Positions 57,207-64,000 of a DNA stretch of 64,000 bases are shown here, piece after piece; the stretch's first letter is position 1, and each line of letters starts with the position of its first letter. Origin of the DNA: Diospyros lotus (taxonomy: Eukaryota > Streptophyta > Magnoliopsida > Ericales > Ebenaceae); NCBI RefSeq assembly GCF_014633365.1, contig NC_068344.1:4973327-5037326 (forward strand), written 5' to 3'. The notes below the pieces were generated by a model that did no database searches, had not been told where the DNA came from, and saw only the letters and a program-made list of their open reading frames with translations. A program made the position numbers and the translations under genes.

Positions 57207-58205
57207 ATTTGGAGCTCCTTGAATTATTAAAAAATATAATATTTCGTTTCTTATCTAATTGATATTTACTGTTCATCTTTAAACTAATACTTTAGGTCAT
57301 TTTCAGTCCAAAGGTTAATTCAAAGTAAACAAAAAATTTAATAATGACATCTAATAAGGTGAATAGGAAAGATGTCAGATACATGTTAGAAAAGTTTGTA
57401 CACATCATAAAAATACTTACATGTAAGCATTTAAATAACACTTAATTAGTAATTAAAATCTCTGTTGTCCGTCTTGTACAAATAAAAATAAGTTTTAAAT
57501 TATATCAATTATCAGTAATTTAAATGACATGTGTCAACATTTGAATGACACATAAGAAAATGCGACTGTGAAATTAAGGTTGTCCAAGTCCATAAATTTG
57601 TAATGCAAATTTAATATTTTTAAAAAAATGAAATATTTGTTCAACTATATATCTAAAGTATATTGACAGTGGTATTTTTGTTAAAACAGTTTGCATGTAT
57701 GAATATTTGGAGAAACCAAGTTGAGTTCATTCCACAATTAATGTGTTCATGACATAGCAAAATGAGCTTGGTCAAATTGTCCTAAATATATATATCTAAC
57801 TGACCTAATTAAGCTCAACAAAATATAAATAATGATAAATGCTATTTTAAGTTTACAAACAAAATTCATTTAGGCACAACATAAACCTGACAAAACACCA
57901 AAATCGACATTCGATATTTCAAATTATTTCTAAGAATTTGCAGACTGCTGAGTCCCCACGTTTGCTGCTTTCCTTTGCTGTGCAACACTCTGTGTGGTGC
58001 CTTTGCAATTGAGCCTCTTGTTGGAGTTGGTTTTTTTTTACTGTATTTGACATCTTTTTTATTTACCTTATTAGTTGTCATTATTAAATTTTTCGTTTAC
58101 TTTTAAGTTACCTAAAATATTAGTTTAATGATAAATAGTAAGTATAAATTAGACAAGGAAAGCATCATATTTTTTTATAATATATATAGTTACATATAAT
58201 ATATA
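57207..58205. repeat. Long inverted repeat, about 150 bp arms with ~690-bp spacer
   Basis: The left arm (about 57215-57365) and the reverse complement of the right arm (about 58052-58205) share CATTAAACTAAT-type, TTTAGGT, AAAGTAAACGAAAAATTTAA-like and AATGACATCTAATAAGGT-like blocks. It may be a Mutator-like or foldback element. Its outer ends and target duplication could not be fixed. Confidence 0.6.
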
Positions 58206-59029
58206 TATATATATAGAAGAATTTATTATGAGAGGCATTCTGTTTTAACCTTTAATTGTGTGATGGATGATACGAACGAAATTGGAGGAGAGGTGATCAT
58301 TGACCGGCCGGAGGTGGTGCCAACTCCCATTCAGATGGCTCGCCTACCCACTTTCACGTGTCCCAGCCGGCAGCTCAACTCCCCCACTCTTACGGCTTTC
58401 CTTACCCTTTTAGTTTTATTTATTAATATATCTATATATATATAAATATAATACTCCTATGACGACAGAAAAGGATTGACGAGACAGTCGCTAGATTCCA
58501 ATTTGTCTTTTCTGGAATTTTTGTACCTTGAGGGCGACGCTGCCTTGAAGCTTCCCATGACCGTCTCGAGCGTGCATGCATGCATGAACTTGCCACCCCA
58601 CCCCCTTTGTCGTTTCATAGTTATATGTATATAATTCTATATATTTTATCTTTTCTTCTCAGTTCTGTTATTTTTCTCGAACAGTAATTAATTAGGGTAT
58701 ACGAGTACTAAGATTGTTCTCTAATTTACAAAAAATAAGGACCAAGATGGCACATACTTTTCAATCCTCACAAAGTGAAAAGTTTTGTATATAAACTAGT
58801 AGCTAGCATTGTTAGTATTCACTTTGAGAAAAGGAAACAAAGATTGTCGAAAAATACGATGCTCTTACAACTTTCGAAGTGACGAGTTATATGTTTTTTA
58901 GAGGGGGGAGTCCAAAAGAATGAATTTGAATCGTATGGGTTTGATTTACGTAGCAAAACCAGTGCTTAGGTTAGGTTAAAGGGTAATTGAACAGAGACAG
59001 AGGGTACGTATAGTAGGGTCCTCTTTGAA
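58206..59029. other. Intergenic DNA downstream of the ALMT gene
   Basis: Contains a CACGTG at about 58357 in a GC-richer patch (58250-58400) and a (TGCA)n patch near 58575. The frame at 58260-58445 has no domain. No gene called. Confidence 0.4.
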
Positions 59030-61766
59030 TTATGGATTCTTGAAGTTGGCTTTGTCGCTAAGCTCTTGAAAGGAGCGGACAACGTGCTGAAGCCTGGCGA
59101 CAAATTCAATCAAAAGCGAAGCGAAGGTTGCCAAAGACAAAGCGCTGGCGCTCTGATGACACCCCCACTTCTTTAATTCATCTTCTTCCACCTTTGTCGC
59201 CCCGGCAATAAACGACGACCACAGCTGCGCGGAAGCTTCGCTTTTTGCCGAGGAGTCGACGTCGACCACAGTTTCCCTCTTGTCTTCGTCCTCTCCACGG
59301 CATAATTTCTGGGAATCTTCGAGCTCCTTTGGCTGCTGCTTCTCTGACGAGGATGAGCTCATCAGGAGCTGCGATTTTTGGTCGATTATTCTCTTCTGCA
59401 ACTGTTGCGCTGCTTCGTGCACGTCTTGAAGAATGTCTAGAGGGCTTAGTTTCTCCATCTTCTCCACTTTGTCTCCCAGCTCTCGTAGGACTCTGGCGCC
59501 TTCTACACCAACTCTTTCTAGTTCGCTCGCAAACACCCATCTCTGCTCGGGTGGAGCCTACATCGAACAGATGAATGAATGAAAAGATTGCGTTAAGTAG
59601 TCAACAAGTAACATAAAACTTAATTTGTTAGATCAATGGAGACCCTTGTGATAACATAACTAGAGCAATCAACTCACTCAATTGAAAATGATAAAATGAT
59701 AAATTTATTCTTACTTGTTTGTCAATATACCCTTATTCACTGACCCAGTTGACTAATTGGATCGGGGGCTGAAGGGATCGAACCCAACACTCCAAAAACA
59801 CACCCAACTGCTTGAATCACCACTTCCGTCATTCTTGATGTAGGTATCAATTTTACATCATAAAAATCTCCATGAATATATCCCATTTTCTATAATACTA
59901 TTGTTAATTATTATATATATATATATATTAATTACCTGTATTTCTGAAAGAATGCATCCATGAAGTGCCATAACCATGAAGACACAGTGCCTCAAAGCTC
60001 CGCTTAGCTTCACATAGTTTCTCCATGGATAGTTGAACACTTTGTATCGGCCATGGGGGGGCTCCCAAATTGCAAAACCCAGCTGTCAATTCAACAATAA
60101 TATTTACAAGAATCTATAAATTACCAAAATATCAAAACTCTAAACATTTCACCCATCTTACAAAATATAGAAATATATATATTATGTATATTGTTTATAT
60201 CATATGTATATGTTCATGTTAGGCTATGGTATATTTACTAAAATTGTTATTATGTTTATGTATATATTTTATAATTTAATATAAATTTGAACTGGTAACA
60301 GTAAGTTCAGTATACCTTACCGGATGCGATAAATATTGATAACTATGACTTATCCTGAGAGTTATTTGAACTCTATTTCTAGAAGAGAGCGCTATAATAT
60401 TTTATTATTGGACCAACCCTTCGGGTCTATTAATTTTCTTCTTTTTAAAGATGGTATAGAAAGTAATATGCAAATACATATGATAGATTGACAAATATTT
60501 ATATACCAAAGTCTGCTCGCGGTTTGTAGACTCTAAAACTGATTTGTAAGCAGTGTGAAGGGGATCATGATCAAATGCTTCGTAAGTGACTATTCTTGAT
60601 CTTGAAGGATATTCAAAGCAATTCAGGTACCCGTTAACACAGCCTGATCATCCAAAGTAAACCTTAATTAGTTGTCAAATTTAACTATATTATAAACTTA
60701 AAAAACCAGATCAACTAATATAATCAACTCAATCACATTACTTAATTTGATTCTTAAATCTATCCGGAGCTGTGAACATCAGTAGCTGATCAAAGCGGGT
60801 TCAGAGGAAGTTGCCTAGCATCAAAGAAAAATAGCATGAGAAATTACCCTCCAAGGAAGCGGCAGCATCCCTGAAGTTTCTGACCACCAGCCTGTGCAGA
60901 TCATCGCCGGCCCAAATGGGATAGATGCAAGTATTGACTAAGAAGCAAACGCCGGCACCTACAGCTATAAGCACCAGCCTGGTGACTATTGCCTCTGTGT
61001 AATCTCTACTCCTATTTCCGGCCACCATGAGGATACAATACGTCATCACGAAAACCCGAAACCCGTATTCGTACGGCAACATTGTCGGGTACAGCTTCAA
61101 ATAGGCTGCAACTAACCCTATTACCAAAAGAATGCTGTCAAAATTTTAAACTCCAAATTTTAAACACGATTTATTATTATTATTATTACTGACCGATTAT
61201 GAAAATGCTAGCTACAATTACGACTTTTTCCCAGGGACCAGAGAGTGTAGCTAGCTTTGCAAAGCCAAAGGCGATGGCTCCCGCAAAAATTGTCCCCAAC
61301 CCGCGATTAAATCCTTTGATTAAAGTTGCTCCTGCATGAGAAGGGAAAAAAGGCCTGGAATGTAGCTAAATTTATGGTTAATTCGATTGATGATTGCATT
61401 AATGCAAAATTCAATTTTAACCGAATAATGCAGCTTCCATGCAAGGTGATGCATGGTACCTATGCTGAACTCGAACATGACGACAACGGTGAGGATTGCC
61501 CAGATGGCATACTGTGAAAGTTCAGGGAACAAATCCACCCAGAATAGGAGGAGGGACACAACGGCTAGCGCCAGCCCCATCTTGGCGGCGAAGATGACTT
61601 TCCTCCGATCAGACCGGCCCATTTCGAGCACTTTCCCGGCGTAGTCCTGCAACTCATTACACAGTCTCGTTGCTTCCCGGCGAGCTGACGGGAAACCCAT
61701 CATCAACCTCCAGCTTTCCCAGCCACAATATTCTCCGAAGCCGGCCAGCAACCTGTCCTTGCTCAT
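59030..61766 (-). CDS. Aluminum-activated malate transporter family anion channel (ALMT9-like clade)
   Basis: Six exons on the minus strand with GT-AG introns in compatible phases: 61766-61460, 61331-61194, 61117-60848, 60643-60507, 60082-59936 and 59557-59030, giving 508 residues. The N-terminal half is membrane: hydrophobic segments near residues 57-77 and 82-103, then four more in exons 2-3, ending at the conserved [10 protein letters not shown]. The C-terminal half is cytosolic, with the family WEP motif (AIWEPPHG), [26 protein letters not shown], and a long Ser/Glu-rich helical tail. This is the complete ALMT domain layout. The sequence resembles the vacuolar ALMT9/4/5/6 group, which move malate or chloride across the tonoplast; exact substrate and membrane are inferred. 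The N-terminus is shorter than in ALMT9. The start ATG follows directly on an (AT)n microsatellite. Confidence 0.93.
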
Positions 61767-61790
61767 ATATATATATATATATATATATAT
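61767..61790 (-). repeat. (AT)n microsatellite touching the ALMT start codon
   Basis: A run of about 12 AT units ends exactly at the ALMT ATG on the minus strand, forming the end of the 5' leader. The context around the start is therefore TATATATG, without a good initiation consensus upstream. Confidence 0.8.
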
Positions 61791-64000
61791 GCAGCTATAG
61801 AGAGCTCGGAAGAAAGAACAAACCGAATACGAAATGAAGCCAAATTAAACTTGCAATGACAGCACCGTTCAGCTATAGAGAGCTCAGTTTGTCCATTGGT
61901 TTTGCTGAGAAGTTGGAGCAATATTCTGAAATGAGATGCTTGGAACTGAGCATTGAAATACTGTGATGATGACACTTTTAAGTTATATATAATTGTAGGC
62001 TATTTGGGAGTGTTTTTTTCTTTTTTTCTTTTTTAAAATTCTATGAAATATATTCAATTGGGTATAAAGATGAGATGACAACAACATATATGCATGGAAA
62101 CAAGGTCATGAGAAAGTTCCATCTTGTGAGTAAAGAATATATGGTAGTGAAGGGGAAGCTTCAACCTTCACCATTGCTGCAACTTTACCTGTCAAACTGA
62201 GAGACTTGGAATTATTATCGGTTGAACTTTGAATTAGTAGATCTGTAAAACAAGGATCTTGGAAATGCCTTGAGACTTGTTGGGAAAGCCACTTGAATGG
62301 ATGTCTAAATTAAATATGGAGCAAAGTAGTGGAGCAAAGTAGAGCGTGTAGAATAATTGTTCATGAGAATGCTTGTAGTCCTCTATTTATATATACTAGT
62401 TCAAATTAATCATTTGCTTTGGATTAGACCTCTATAATTGATATTAACTATAAATAATGATTATAAACAAATCTGAAGAGATTTGTCTTATTTTTAATAA
62501 CCAATTTCCTTAATTTTAGGAGGAGTCAATCCCGAGATTGTAAGGATTCCTCAAGTGGATTTAGGCCTATCATCAATAATAATAATAAAAAAAAAGTGTT
62601 CCATTTGAGGTTGGTTCCATCCCTTGTTTGGGATTACCACAAAAGTCTTTGTTTAACTAGCACAATCTTCTAATCTTACCTATTGCCTGCCTGTAAAGAG
62701 GCGTGAGTTACCCTAGCCCCACTATTATGCACAATGTGGGCCCTTACGTTCGGCTTGTGGGGTTAGATTTACTATTGCAAGCGAGTCCATATTTGAGGGT
62801 ATCATATATAATTCAATCTCTTAACCACCAATAGCAAGAGGTACTTTATCAAATGCTTGAACTACCACTATATATGGTGGTCTTTTTTTGCCTTTTAGTA
62901 AAGGATATTGTGGCTTTCCTTTTGATTTGCTCCCAACAATATATAATGTGTCATGTTATTATTTGTCAGTTTTATATTCTGGTAAGATATTTTGTTACGT
63001 TGTGACAATTTTTATCATTAAGAAATTATAGTTTTAACTTTTCAGGTGAATTATTTGTGTCTCAAGTTAATATCTGTGCTCTACATACTTTAGCAGAAAA
63101 GTACTAAATTTAGATTAAACATAGTTTTTTTTCACCAATTGTGTTAAAATGATAGCTAGTTGTGAGTTTTGACATATTGAATTCAAGGTCAATGAGTTTT
63201 AGGGTTTTCGTATTATTATGTTATATTCTACTATAAAGGTAATATTGTTAAAATTATATTTGGTAACTATGTATAGTGATGTGTTAATTAATATTTAGAG
63301 AAAGTAATAACTATTTAGTTAATATTTTATTATTGTGCCAGAAAAGATATTATGATATTAAATAACTATTTAGTAAAATAACATAATTATGAAGGGAGGT
63401 GATAATAATTATAAAAGTAAATAATCTATTAATGATTGCAGATCCCAAAAGTAACTTAAAAACTATTTTTTTAAAATTGTGCTTTAAAAAAATAAAGTTT
63501 TACCTTCTCAAACACCATTTTTTAAAAAAAAATTAATAAAAAACTATTATACTTAAAAAAAACACAACAATACTAAGCTCATAAACTTACTTCTCTAATT
63601 CATTCCCATATAGCCTTCTATCATACTTTATTGAATTTAAAAAATGAATAAACTAACAATATTATCTCAAAAGCTTAACAAAATATAATACTCTAGTATG
63701 ACATATTAAGTATTCTCGACCCTTGCAACCCACTATCAAGAAAAAATAAACAAATAAGGCATTAAATAATAACTAAGATGACATTTAACTCAACTTAAAT
63801 TATGGGAGCTTAAAGCTCCAAATCTTTATACTATAAAATTTTAAAATTTAAGGAAAGAATTTTAATTAATCGTTTTAGTTGGTCAACTATAGTTTTTTTT
63901 ATCGAAATTTCTTCAAAATACATGAAACAAGAGTAAAATGCCTTTTTCCAAAAACCTTCAGATGCCCATATTGCTCCCCAATGGAGCTGAATGAAAAGCT
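61791..64000. other. ALMT upstream region and AT-rich intergenic DNA
   Basis: 61791-62400 should hold the ALMT promoter, but no convincing TATA/start pair could be fixed. AT content rises towards 63-64 kb with poly-A/T runs, and about 63420-63600 has MITE-like text. No gene seen to the window end. Confidence 0.45.

Noticed and set aside
1..64000. tRNA or rRNA genes
   Set aside because: No cloverleaf with matching arms or conserved rRNA segment was seen; the only tRNA-like motifs belong to SINE-like fragments.

Overview
The window is nuclear DNA of a flowering plant, most likely a eudicot. It is AT-rich, has intron-split plant genes, and is crowded with plant transposons: solo LTRs, an Athila-type Ty3/gypsy element, LINE fragments, an Au-like SINE, hAT and Mutator-like elements. 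Nothing in it is prokaryotic: no operons, Shine-Dalgarno sites or CRISPR arrays. Only three ordinary host genes can be supported. They are unrelated and do not form a pathway.

Layout. 1-7.8 kb is repeats: a 147-bp tandem duplication, two inverted-repeat MITE-like elements, and a 2.6-kb solo LTR with a perfect 5-bp target duplication inside a 162-bp tandem repeat. 8.16-22.10 kb (+) is a seven-exon choline-transporter-like (CTL/SLC44-type) gene. Its last two introns hold LINE pieces in both orientations, a SINE, a TIR-like insert and possible organelle DNA. 25.47-28.40 kb is a second solo LTR with a perfect 5-bp target duplication. About 29.0-40.01 kb (-) is a broken Athila-type retrotransposon: a 3' LTR, a non-coding 3' region, then a cargo pair (an intronless LOG cytokinin-activating-enzyme ORF and a basic Cys-cluster ORF), then a long gag-pro-RT-RH-INT frame with one stop codon and a missing gag N-terminus. 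40.01-42.53 kb is a third long LTR joined directly to the truncated gag.

The right third is 46.03-46.66 kb hAT MITE; 47.43-48.47 kb (+) an intact intronless class-I plant carboxylesterase (CXE); 53.23-54.65 kb a hAT element with an exact 8-bp target duplication and a remnant of transposase coding sequence; 56.05-56.85 kb a Mutator-like MITE; 57.2-58.2 kb a long inverted repeat; and 59.03-61.77 kb (-) a six-exon ALMT anion channel gene of the ALMT9-like group.

The strongest candidate for something undescribed is the accessory module at 32.9-34.4 kb. There a LOG-family ORF with intact signature motifs and a cysteine-rich, nucleic-acid-binding-like ORF occupy the region between pol and the 3' LTR where Athila elements usually carry an env-like gene. 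Short direct repeats derived from the Cys-cluster ORF lie downstream of LOG. All family names come from reading the translations; no database search was possible.
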